Origin: Phoronis australis
Taxonomy: Eukaryota; Phoronida; Phoronidae
Reading direction: 5' to 3'
NCBI GenBank assembly: GCA_002633005.1
Contig: NMRA01000161.1
Location: forward strand, 687,275-751,274
DNA: 64,000 nt
Made by a program: the position numbers and the translations under genes. Below the pieces are notes generated by a model. That model was given only the letters and a program-made list of their open reading frames with translations, was not told the origin of the DNA and did no database searches. Shown here piece after piece: positions 1-13,100 of this stretch (within the stretch, counting starts at the first letter, position 1; every line of letters starts with the position of its first letter).

Positions 1-1026
1 TGTTACTTCGTGACTATGAAGGAAAAGTTCCAAGTAGAAATTTGTTTCTGGCATTCTAATGCTGTGCTAATCTCGTATGTTGGTAAATTTGTTTTTAATT
101 CTATGTTTCTGTGGTGCTTTAAGCAACTGGTGTATAGGATGTGCTTGTATTATGAAGATTACTCACATTTTGCCCCTAGCCTATTGAGGAGACAATGACC
201 ATGCCTTTCCATTTTGCTAAGTACAACATACTACATATATGCCCTCTACTGGCCACTTTATGGTACCAATAAACAACCCTAGAAGGATACCCTATGCGGT
301 GCAATTGTGGGCGCATTTCAACGCTCTGCGTTGCTCTTGTTTACATTTTGCCTTGATTAGAGTTAATTTGTGACTTAAATGCAGTCTGAAAGTTCAAAAT
401 TTTATGACATCAAACGAACATCCATGAGTATACAAGTCGTAGTTGGATTGTTTTTGTAGGAATATGGAGATTTGAGAAATCACAATTGAGGATTCAGTGA
501 CTGTTCCCCCAAAACTAGCTGAAGACAGTTGTAGTGATGTTGATATCAAGTTGAAAGTTTATATCATTATAGTTTGGTTGCATGAAATTATTGTCGGTAT
601 AAAATTTATGTAGTAAAGAGGGTGTTGAGTTATAATTGATCATCAGAGGGAAGAAACGTTTTTGATGTTAGCTTTATTTGAAATAACAAAGTGCGTATAA
701 CAACAAGAAGTGATGTAAATGGCCCAAGCCTAAGGCCCAAATTTCACATCTACTCTACATTCCTTTCAATGACAATGACTGACACGTACTATGGTTGAGA
801 GGGATTCAGTCAGTATCTTTGCTCATAGGAAGCAAATGAAGACATAATATGCAGGCCTTTTGCTGGGCCATTTACTTCACTTTTAAGTTGTTTCATGCTC
901 ATTTGCAGAAGGCTAACGAAACTTTAATTAATGCTGAAAATATCTCCAAGTCTGGGATTTTTATTTTTGTAAGATTTAACACCAGAAAGGGTTGCTCTTC
1001 CTGTAATTATCAATTGTCATATTTAG
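1..1026. other. TRIP12 intron upstream of the first exon in the window
   Basis: AT-rich sequence with no segment that reads like a TRIP12 exon. It ends in the acceptor TTTAG at 1022-1026. I see no recognisable repeat here. The small open frames are unremarkable for intron DNA. Confidence 0.7.
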
Positions 1027-1136
1027 GTAAAGAGAAGTCTCCTGGCGTGGCTAAGAACTCGTTTCTTGCCAACCTCCACCCTTCGCGGTGGGGCAGGTCA
1101 AATCAACCAGGACCAGACAGGCTTCTGCCTGGCAAG
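1027..1136 (+). CDS. TRIP12: TRIP12 exon 1 of window
   Basis: Begins with two bases of a split codon and ends in phase 0 at AAG|GTGAGC. Encodes [19 protein letters not shown] and the WGR motif, which match the SSFLANLNP-WGR stretch of vertebrate TRIP12 that follows the ARM repeats. Confidence 0.9.
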
Positions 1137-4100
1137 GTGAGCAGTTTGCATTTGATCTCTGAGCCAGGCTCACACGTAGAAGGTCATAATGAAATGAAGT
1201 TGAATGAATTGTAAACCACGATGCATGTATTTACCAGAGTAGAGGTTCGTGGGATATCTATTCCCCTGCATTTTGCCTGATAGTGCAGTTGTTTTATCTA
1301 CTTTGTATGAATAATTTCCCTTAATCCACTTCGGATTTGATGTCACATTCTATAAAAAGGTCCGTCGACTCCTGTAGGCAAAGTATGCTTCAATTATTTA
1401 GTGGCTTGTACACAGGTTTTGAGCAGTAGCATTCAACAAACTGGTAGTTGTTGTTACATTGACATTTGTAGATTGCTTAGATAGATTGGTGATAAATAGT
1501 GTCTTCTTTTTAGGAGCCTTCGCTGCTGAGAACACAGGTGTCAAACATGTCTGGGAATCGAGAAAAAGTTAGGCTGTGGATTAGAGACCAAGGTAGATGT
1601 CTCTCTGCTTATAATTTTAGCCAAGTGGTTTTACTTAACACTGCAAACTGTTGAAGAATTAATTCCATTGATTCATTATTTAATTGCTCAGTGCATAATA
1701 TGATCACTTGAGTTTGTTGTGGGTTTCTGCTTGTGTTTTCAACTTTGTTTGCCGAGATTCAGGACATATTATTTTATCAATCTTTTTGCCTCTTTGAACA
1801 TCAAATTGTGTTTGCCTAACATTTTTAGTAGTTGGTTGTAATGTCTCCAGCCCAGCTGGCCAAGATATAGTTACAAAGTATACTGAAAAGTCACTGATTT
1901 GTTAGTTGAATCCTTGAATAAATAAACCGTGTTTGAGTGAGTTGACTTTCCAGATCATGGTCTGTTTCTGTTTGCTCTTCCAGCGAAGTCGTTCCTGAAG
2001 CAGCATACCCAAAGTCTGCCACCAGGTGGCAGTCACCCTGCGCTCAACGTGCTCAATCAGTTGAATGAGTCCACTCGCCGACTAGCAGCGAAGGTAAAAC
2101 AATTATATATAAATAAATGAAATCCCGATACGGCAAAATCTCACCAATTTAGTACACAATATGACCAACATGTCAAATCTCGCTCTTTCATCTTACTATC
2201 GTGAAAGATAAGTAGCACCAAATAAATACTACATCATTTTTTACAATCTATACCACAAGTACCATGTGACAATGATTCTAAAAAATTGTGAGCATTCATA
2301 ACAGTGTTACGTCTTTGAAAACTGATGAAAGACCGTATTTGACAATTACTTTTTGTCTGTAATTGATGAGATTTTACCGTGTTGCCATGCACATTAACAT
2401 CTAGGTCACTGATAAATTGTGAATTTCAAAAATTGGGGGAAAGCGAAGCATTGGTATTTACCTAATTGGTTGATTCAAAAATGCCTTTTTGCACACAAGT
2501 AATATATGACCCAAACCAGCATTTCACGTCTCAAGTTAAAAGTGAGTATTTACCAGCCTGAATACTGTAAGGTGCTGCTGAAACCAACTGTTAACTATCC
2601 TGAGCAAAGTGCGTTATGTGTTTTGGAAGCTAAACTCTCGTTGAGAGGGGTGTTCAAAAATATACTGGCACTTTTAAGGTAGTCTTTGTTTAAATTGGTT
2701 TAAATTGGGAGAGGATGCCAAGCCGTGCATGCTTGTTTAATGTGAAAATTGTAAATTTTGAGGCAAGTGATTTTGAACATTGGCACTGAAGTGGACGATT
2801 ACACCATTTAAAAAGTTCCATATTGGTACCTTTAGTATTGCAGTTTTATTTAACTGTGCGCACTACAGCATATGCAAGATATTATTTAAATAAATCTTTT
2901 GATTAACTTTATTTTAGATGTTCCAAGTTAACATGTATTAATTTATCCTGAGACGTGTCTCAATTATTGGGCCTTTTAAATGTAGAAAAACTTATGAGAA
3001 TTGTTCTGTGCAGAATTTCACATTTTATCTTATTGTAAGTGATTGCCAAAAATTTATTCGATGGATTAACTGCCGTCTTGTACAATGTATAATTATTGCA
3101 TTTGTGTGTCGGCAGGACCTGGGCAGTGTGTCTGCCCTGCACGAGATCTGCGAGATCATGCAACAGAGTGATGTGTCTCCCTTCGAGATCATTCACAGCG
3201 GGCTAGTGCAAACTATGTTAGACTTTATGTCCGACACACAGAGCCCGCTCAATCGGGACTGGCGACTACGTGCATTTCTCCATGTCTTTCTCAAGTGCCC
3301 TGTAAGTGCAAAATTTGTGTGTGGTTTGACCAGTAGTGTTATTGCTCTTCCTTGAGAGTTGGTCATTCATTTGCTGAAACACTTGCTCATTGCTTCTGAA
3401 ACTGGGTCCTGTGCTTAGAAGTGGGGGTCTTTCCCTCATTCGGCTTTTCCCTTGATCAATAAGACAGCAATACTTAATATCAGTTTTGCCAATTTTTATC
3501 ATTGATGAGAGTTTAAGAGCATATCTATCTTTCAAATATAAAAATGTTCCTAGGTTATGGTTACTGTAGTTGCGGTAAATATTTGATGAATGGTCCAAAT
3601 CGTTGCATTTTGCCTTGCTGGTGTTGTCTTCAACAAACAATGGCAAGTGACTCTGGTTTTTGTCATGGGAACCAGAAGAGATTTTTCCCTGGTGTGGTGT
3701 TTATGTAATGTGTCCACCATTGGAACTGCCAATGTGATAAATATACAGAATGTGGACAATTCCATAATAAAATGTGATATCATTGAGGTGAATTTTGTTG
3801 CTATCATTTCTGCATTTTCAAGCAGCAATCTTCATTTTTGAATAATTCGGTTTTCATCAAGCATTTATTAAAACCAGAACTCAAAAAGAATATCTGATCT
3901 TTCTGCAATTGATACGAGGTGATCTTTTCTGTTCAACTGGTTTTTCACCTACTTGTTTTTTTCTTAAATGAATGTTATTTTATCAGTTGCTATTCAAATT
4001 CGGTGATCAGTCATTTGATTTAAGCGGTTTCTTGTTCTGAGTATGGTTGGGTAACAGGTTTTGTAAATGTTATAAGCTTAGTTTTGTGTAAATGTCACAC

Positions 4101-7100
4101 TATTTGCAGTCGCCTGATGCCCCCGTGAGTACAGAGCCAGTGACCATGGATGAAGTGCCACCACTGGCAGCATTAACAAGTAAACTGGTCGGCTGTATGC
4201 ATCAGTTGGAACAGGTGCGTGGTACTAGTTAGTCTATGTAGTTCTCACTGTATCAGGCAGATTGTATTTGACATTTGCATGTAGCCTTGACAGTGTCTAC
4301 TTCCTTTCCTGATGATTGATGGATCGTGGCTATGTAGCATGCTCCTGTTATTTTATTCTGTGTGAGTTACCTACGGTACACGCCAATTGTATTCAGACAA
4401 AAATGACACAAAATTCTCCAACATAACGGCTGGGTAGAAGGCAAATTCACTGTCAGATTGGCAGAGGAAAACGGGAGAAAGGTGGGAGTTAAACATAAAA
4501 AACGGTGAAACAAGTTTTAGGGTTGGAACCCTTGTTTAGCTGACGACTATATTGCCTTTGATGCCAACAATCACACCCCATCATTGATTTGGTCTTTGAC
4601 AGAACTGTTTGTTGTGTTACATTTTAACTTTAATGTCCTGGCTGATTCTTTTATTTCAGTTTCAAGTGAAAGTTCATGACCTTCCTGGTACCAGCTCTGG
4701 CCCAGGCAAGGGAACCAGTGCCATTAAGTTCTTCAATACACATCAGCTCAAGGTGAGCAAAACGATTGATGCCCAGACTGAGGCAGTTATTATGCTGACG
4801 GTGGGCGATAAAAAAGTGAATTTTTGAAAATTCGGGGATACGTGTTATTTATGATTATAACTGATTTGGTTCAAATGCCCAGATAAATGTGTTTAGATAA
4901 GATGCATTGTGTGCAAATTCCACGTAAAATATGCTTTGTTCTGGTGTCATTGGAACCAACAAACATCTGTATCATACCTCTGGCTGCTTGTTGAGCAAGC
5001 CGCAACTGAACGGTCTTTTCCCCACATTGGCCTTATCTTTGTGTATATGAACTTTCCTTCGCGGTTTGCCTTTCTTTGGTTGCCACTGCTTGAAAGAGTA
5101 CAATATTTAACCATATTTTAGTGTCAACTACAGCGCCACCCTGAGTGTACAAACCTACGCCAGTGGCGGGGTGGACCGGTCAAGGTGGACCCGCTGGCCC
5201 TTGTCCAGGCCATCGAGAGGTACCTGGTTATGAGAGGCTTCGGCAGGCTACGGCCGGTAGGTTTTGGGGCTAGAAATTTTGTCAGGAACTCAGCAGAGTT
5301 ATTAGTATTGTGACGGGGTTTTGTAAACTGTGTTCTGGAACAGAGGTGTTGCCTTGTGAATTGTTTTTTACCTTGGAACATTCCTTGGACCCTGGAAGTC
5401 AGACATCTTAAAGCTATTTACAAAGCACAAGTGTTGGTCATTGCCTCCCAATAAGCGTCCATTGCTTGTTCAGAGTGATTTGCATTCAATGCTTTATCCA
5501 TTATATAGTCGTGTTGCTTTGAGAATTATTTTGAATTCTTTATAGTGCCATTTCGCTGATAACATAAAGTTTCACCCACAAGATGTCTTGAACACTCGCT
5601 TGAATGCCAAGCGTCTACATATCAGATTAAGTTGAGAGGTGTTCGAGATGTTTTAGGAAGCCAAAAGCACTGCCAAAAAGTTAAATCACTGAAACAGTAC
5701 AATCCTGTTGTCAGTTATACATATTTTAATGCAAAAGTCCTTATTGCTAGTTACGTGCTAGGGCTACATACACTGCGGCATCTTGACTTTGAGTTACATT
5801 GTCACATGTCAATCATGAACATAACCTTTGACCCTTTGTTTCTATAGAATGCTGATGATGAGTGCAGTGATGATGAAAACTCTGACGACGATCTCGATGA
5901 CACTATGGTAAGTACATCGCTTTCATTATGACACTATGGTAAGTGCGTCGCTTTCATTATGCCACTCACTGTAGTTCTCGGCAATAGTTTGTTTTCGTTT
6001 TTGGAGTATTTATTTTGATACAGCTTTTATTAGCATGCCTTATACCAACTCGTCTGTACAAAATCATGTCCTGTGAAACTTGTACTGTCTTCACTATACC
6101 ACACCTCACAACTATTTTATCTTCATGAAGCGTGTTGTATCTGTCTTATGCAGTGCTTCACGCAACCATCATTAAATGTAGTGTTCACAGGGTAAGTTTA
6201 CCATGTGACTACCTGAATGCATGTATTTACACTGGTGGTACCGTTGCGCCACCTGTTGAATTTCAAGCTCCCCATTTAATCTAGAAACAGTTATGAATTG
6301 TTTGGATCTAAAATTAATTTCACTGTCAGAATATGTTCAGGTCAATTCTATAACCTACCAAACAAAAAGCAAGACAGTATAATTTTTCTGCTGTCATACA
6401 GATACAGTTCTCCACTTAAGTGCTACAGGTTAGGGCTTGTTGAATGTATTCCAGACTTCCATCTTCATCGCACTGTACCTTAAAGATTGTTAAACTTTCA
6501 TTGTACAATACCATTACATCTTCATTATATATTACCCATCCATCATCAACTATATTTCATGCTGCCATCTTCACCACACTACACCTTAAAACTGTTATAA
6601 CTTACTGCACAGTACAATTACATCTACATTATACAATATTCATCCACCATCGACTATGCTCCAGGCTGCTATACCTCAAAACTTGTGTATCTCTGGTAGG
6701 TTATACCATAACATCTATATTGTACAGTACCCATTCACCATCAACTCTATTTCAGGCTGTCGTATTCATCATACTACACCTTATAATTATTGCATCTCTA
6801 TGTTGTGTTATATCCATCTACCATCAATTCTATTGTAGGCGGCTGTCTTCATCACACAAGGCACAGCTCGTCACAAACTGGAGTTCTTGGTGGGTGACCA
6901 CGTCCTCCCGTACAATATGACCGTCTACCAGGCAATCAAACTCTACAGTCATGGCCAGTCTTCAGAGGACACCGACACAGACTCAGAGAACCCACTCGGC
7001 CATGCTGGCATTTGGGTGCAGACTCATGTTATCTGGTAGGTGTGTGGGGATTGAGGAGTATTGGGAAAGGTGGACTTTGGGGCAATGAATTGTGGGACAA

Positions 7101-10100
7101 GTGACACATCATATTTAATTATTGGTACTGATCTTTTAAGATTATGTAGGACCCTAAAAATTCCAAATTTCGCTATCTTTGGAGCATCATATAAGAAATG
7201 GCTGATCGTATTCATATGAAACTTTCAGCTATTAACTTTTATTCTCCAAAACACTGTTCAATGTTCCACTTTTGCATGAGGGTCTATCAAAAATATGACT
7301 GATTTTTATGAAAAAAATTATAATTGATCATGCCACTGCACTTTTCTTTTTTTACTAAATTTTACTATTAAAAGAGAAATGTTCATGTGACCCAATTAAT
7401 GGCAGTTTGGTATTAAGTCAAAACTCATATTCTGCAAGCTTTCAGCTTTCAGAAAATATAAAATACTTTTACTGAGTTAAAACCTACAGTTTTCTAGGTA
7501 TTTGGATAAATGTGCAGACTTGCCAATGAGGTCCCACATAAGCTGCTGTAGTATTCATCTTTAGTGGTACAGTAATAAAGCCACTTAGTGATCAAACCTT
7601 CTTGTCAATATTGATAGTTTTGATCTAGTACACAGCTTGTTTTAAAAAGAAAGTTGAGCCTGGTTGGAAAATTGTCAAGTCTGACTTACTGAAGTCCCCT
7701 CTCCAGTGCACCATAAATACTTTTACTGAGCCATTTCTCCCAACCCAACATTTTGCTGATTGAAAAGCAGTTTGATGTTGCATCTGTCTCAGGTCATGTT
7801 TTAGAGAATATTACTTCACAAGTAAGCTGTCCCTCAACCTGTTGCTGCTGGAGAAAATGTCATTGGTGGTTGTCTGTACACAGTGAGTCACAAGCCTGTG
7901 TTTGTCCTACTATTCCACTGTTTACCACCAGGTACCGACTAACCTCAAATAGTGACACAGCTAGTGCTGCTAGAAACAGTGAGTCACAAGTCTGTGTTAG
8001 TCATACTATTCCAATGTTTACTGTTAGGTGCCAACCAGCCTCCTACAGGGACAAAGTGAGTAACAAGTCTGTGTTAGTCATACTATTTCACTGTTTACCA
8101 TCAGGTACCGGCCAGCCTCCAATAGTGACGCAGCTAGTGCTGCAGGACAGTCTAGTCAGAAGAAGAAGTCGGAGTCTGGTCGCAAGCCATTTTCCAAGTC
8201 CAAGAAGGGAGAAGACCTCTGGCATGGTAATCATTTGCAGTGTATCTCCTCAGTACATAGTTGTCATTTTAACTGTTTTGAATTTTTCTTCACTTGTTTG
8301 TATTCAGTTCAGTTTTCATTTGCACTCAGATGTTCAGGGTGTCTGCGTCATTTCAGATGAAGTGAGCATCATAGGCTTTGTTGTTACCTGTTATGTTGTT
8401 CCTTTAATGTATAATACCTTGAGCTTAGACAAAGTGGCCGTAAATTGACTATTGACACTCGACAAAGCCGAGTGATGTCAGGTGAGCGATACTGACTAGG
8501 TTTTGTCTTCATTTTCCCCAGCAGTTTTCTATCATATGTACACCTCGTTTACTCAAAGTTATGGCGACTTGGTGAATGAAAAGACAGAGGTTACATACGG
8601 AGCTGCTCTATGCCCGGCAGGAGATTCAATTTGAGTGACAACCTTGTAACCTTTGACCTTGGAGAAGTAGTAAACAAATTTTCACACGGTTGTGCGATTC
8701 CAAGGTGGTTTTGCAAAGTCTTTTTTTATCGCTACACAGTGTATATTTCGTATTTGAAGTGCCCCAAGAAAGACTATAAGGTGTTTTGCTAGACATATAT
8801 GAAATACAATTGTAAAAATGTCCAATTTTTGTGACAAAGGTTTTGAGATATCCTTAAATTAAGACTTAATAATAGTTACTGTTTGTCTTTCAGATGGTGT
8901 GTGCCCCGCTATATCTATGCCACTGGACAAGTACTTATCAACCAAACTGTCTGATCTGGTCACTGTTGGTGACCCCTCCCTGGAGGTGCTGGGCCTAATG
9001 AGGCTGATCCATGCACTCAACATGTACTGGGGGTCCATGTACGAGGTAGGCACACATTTGTGGGGTTGGGCTGGTTGGTACCGATGGTTGTATAATTCCT
9101 TTCTCAGTTTTATGTAAAGGCTGTAGGCTCCCTTGACAGTGTTAAAATCAATAACTTTCGATTTAGAACGCTTCAATATAAGATTGTTCACAATTTCCTT
9201 CACTTGGATTAAATGTGATATCCGATCCTTGGCAAGAACTAAATTCTAGATGCGATATGCTGAGGACTGAATGTAATGAGTTGGAATTCACCGTAAATTG
9301 ATGGGCTCGTAATTTTATTTGTGGAAATTAATAGGATTGGAAATAGCCTGGTATCATGACCAAAGGGTGTATGTTACTATTATTTGATATATTGGGACTT
9401 TAAAATGCAGTGTATATGTGTTCTGACCTTGATAATAGTTTGACTCTTCCACGGTGTTCCAGCTGATAATTTCATGTACGAACAGTCGCGGAAATGACCT
9501 ATTCGCAGCCATATTCCTTTCAACACATAAAGTGACAAGGCCTTCTGAGTTCAGTCTTCGTAAACAACAATTTGTTCATTCTGAGCTCAGACATCCCTTC
9601 TCTTCTGAGTAAGGTGCAAGTTTCCACCAGTTCTGTAGTGGAAAGTGACATAACTCAAACACTAGGCTGTGTTTTGGTTTGGATAGTCGTCAGTGACGAG
9701 TGTTTGACATCTGTCAATAATTTTTTCCAACATCTAACATTTTCTGTGTTTCCATATTGGCTACATAGCCTTATTTTTGTGTTCCAGACCAGCTCATACG
9801 AACCGATCATGTCGTGCAATGAGTTTCTCAGTAGTAAACTGACTGCCAAGGCTAACCGCCAGCTGCAAGACCCTTTAGTCATCATGACAGGCAACCTGCC
9901 AACATGGCTGCCAGAGATAGCATCCGTCTGGTGAGTCACTTAGTATTCTTATGATGTACTTTTTGTTATTTATCAAATCGGGGAATACAAGTCATGAGTT
10001 ATGTTGAACTTTAGTGAGATAATGTGGCGTTTGTTTGATCTTATTGAGTTTTAGAAAGTGTCAGTGTAATGACTTGGCTAACGAAGTTCCAACACACAAA

Positions 10101-13100
10101 ACTGCTAGTAGATATTGGTTTCTGTTTTTCTTGAATCCTTTTCAGTTCTAACAAAATCTCGTCAGGAGTAGCTCAACACACTTTGTTGAAGTCGTGTCAT
10201 ATTACTTTGTAAGTTTTTTCACAAATGCATAATCAATGGCTAGGTGCAATAATGTCTCATTAAAGTCTTGACTTGGTTCGACAAAAATGTTATTTTAATG
10301 GCAGTGACAAAACTTCGACTAAACTGCCAGTTAATTTTGGTTACCAGTTCATCTGAATTCTGACCTTCACCTAACATATCATGTAGTTTCTAGATGATAA
10401 AGTATATTTTGTGGTCTATGCACAGATGTACGCATTTGTAATATTAAGTGAAGAACTCCTTACCCAAAACTCACCCTCTATCCTTTTTAATGTCTTATAT
10501 CGTGTGAGGCAATGTTTTATTTCGACCTTTTGTTTTATTCATGACACACGTCAGATGCTGTTAAATTTCAGATCTTCAAACCTTCCCTTACAATCCGTTT
10601 TTGCTCTTTTTTAACTGATCTATTCCACATCCTTTAACTTTTGACCTTATGTTGCAGTCCTTTCCTGCTGCCTTTTGACACGCGTCAGATGCTGTTCTAT
10701 TCCACATCATTTGACCGTGACCGCGCCATGATGAGGCTGCAGCAAGATACAGTTCAGGATACGACCAGCGCGGATGGAACTGATCGCGTCGCCCCGAGGT
10801 TGGAGAAGAAAAAGGTGTGTAATAGTCTGAAGAGAAACTTGTCCATTAATCTGATGTCTTGACCATTGCTCTTTGATAGATAGGATGATCAAATTAAATT
10901 GGCCTCCAATGTAGTCACAAGGGGGTGGGCTAGGGAGGTGTGTGGGGGCGCTTTGCCTGCCATGTTTCTTCATTGTTTCAGTTACTGATGTTGTGCAGGT
11001 GTTGCCTGTATGAACGTGTCGAAATCAAATCTTTTAAGGTGACATCCTAGCAAAATGAACACATTTCTAGGAAATCAACTGTTTTAAAATCTGGCAGTTT
11101 TGGTTTATTTTGTTTTTTGCTGTCCATTTAACTCTGCAATGGACTCCCATAATATAAAAGCTTGGAATACAGTAATTTTCTAAAATTTCATAGATTAAGT
11201 CGCAGATTAGTTCTTTTGTTCGACTTGTTTGACTTGTTTACTTTCTGCTTCCAGAAAACTGTGTCTCGGGAAGATCTGCTGAAGCAAGCGGAGAAAATAA
11301 TGGAGGAGATGAGTAACTCAAAGGCCCTACTGGAGGTGCAGTATGAGGACGAAGTCGGTACGGGGCTGGGGCCAACGTTGGAGTTCTACGCGCTGGTCTC
11401 TCGGGAAATCCAGAGGTCCGACCTGGAGATATGGCGGGGAGAGCCAGTCAAGATGAACAACGTGGCCGGTGAGTTGCTGGTGGTCACGTGTGTGAAATGT
11501 GGGTATGATAGTACCCGCATGTCATGCTAGTTTTTCTACTCATTTTTGTTTAGTTCTCGACTCAGTGCACTTTAAGTCGCCTTTGCTCATCTCATTTAAC
11601 GCACACTTTTTGTTTCTCCCTTGACATTTGTTCTTCAAGATTTGGCATGCTTAGTGGCAATAGTTTTTGTGGTTCCAGCAGCAATAGAGTTGTTTTTATG
11701 TAGTGCCTCCTCTTGGTGGTCGTATGGTATTTGCCCTTGATATTAACAAACCTATTTATAACTAGGTTACATCACCTACAAACAGTAATGTACAGCTAAT
11801 AGTAGGGTGTGCTATGTAAAAATTGTTTTATTGGACTCTTGTCAGTTTACGATTTCAAGAGCTGCTGGTTTTGAGATTAATTATGAAAAAACGTCATTTC
11901 AAGAATATTTTGTCTTTGATATGTTAAGGATAGAGACCCAATAGTTTGCAAATATGAAAATTATCTTGAGATTTAAAAAATGTTTATCATTTTAATAACT
12001 CTTTTCTTGCCATTTGTTCAGGCTGTAAAGATGACGTGGACTACGTGTTTAGTCAGACAGGCCTGTTCCCTGCCCCTCTGCCTAGGAATGCCAAAGTCGG
12101 TTTGGTAACCAAGGTCAAGGCCAAATTCAGGTTTCTGGGCAAATTCATGGCCAAAGCACTCATGGACTCCAGAATGGTAATTAATAGTTGTTGAACTGTG
12201 ATGGTGTCTGTGGTTGAGTATTTAAACAATGGAGACTGCTTGCACTTGGTTTTCATTGAGTTGAATAGCTTACCTTTCAATATCATTTTAATATTGTTGG
12301 TTTGAACGTGACACTCCCATTTGAGAGGCTTGAGTTCAAACCCTGACTATACCGACAGATAACTGGGTATTGCACATTCGTGCTTCCTGGCTTTTCTGCA
12401 TGCTTATTAGTGGGCCTTAGTGGTGGGTCTCAGTGGCAGGTCTTATTGGTGGATCTTGGTAGTGAGTGGATGTGAGAACCCAGATAAATGAGCGAGTGAT
12501 TTTCAGGATATGTAGAAATCTGCATTCAGGCAAAAAATCCCCTTCAGACTGATTTTGATATTGACAGATCAAATTACATAGTGGGCTACTTGAAATTCAG
12601 CTGGGGGTGCAAGCGAGAAAACTGTCTTGGCTGAGTAAATGAAGGCATTCAGGTCACTTAGGTGCCTCATCCCACAGAGGCCCCCATGCTGGTTAGCCGA
12701 TTTCTCTGTCAATCTACTCCGGGGCTCAAAAGAGTGCCCTTTGTTCATTATACTATCTTGTGAATATCTAGTTTCTTCGCATTCTCACCTTTTTCACTCC
12801 ATTGTGTAGGTTGACATACCGCTCAGCCTAGTGTTCTACAAGTGGATGGTGGGCCAGGAACACGCCCTGAACATTATGGACTTGCGCCATGTGGACACAG
12901 TTGTAGCCAAGTCACTCGCTCAGCTGGAGGATGTGGTGCGTCAGAAGAAGAGGATTGAAGTCGACAAGAGTCATGTATGTATTATTGTGTACCAGGGGGC
13001 GTTGTGGTCTCATGGGATATGTCAGTGAAGTAACATGCAAGGGAAACAGTAATTGTTATTCACCATCATTCTAGCTTTGTGGTGATGAGGGTTTGGGCAG

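Noticed and set aside
6444-6920. 158-codon + strand frame
   Set aside because: It lies in the exon 9 junction array and continues into exon 9 in a frame different from TRIP12. It is a repeat artefact.
7753-8448. 231-codon + strand open frame, the longest in the window
   Set aside because: It runs through intron, the decayed exon 10 copies, the real exon 10 and the next intron. Its length comes from the tandem copies lacking stops, not from a separate gene.
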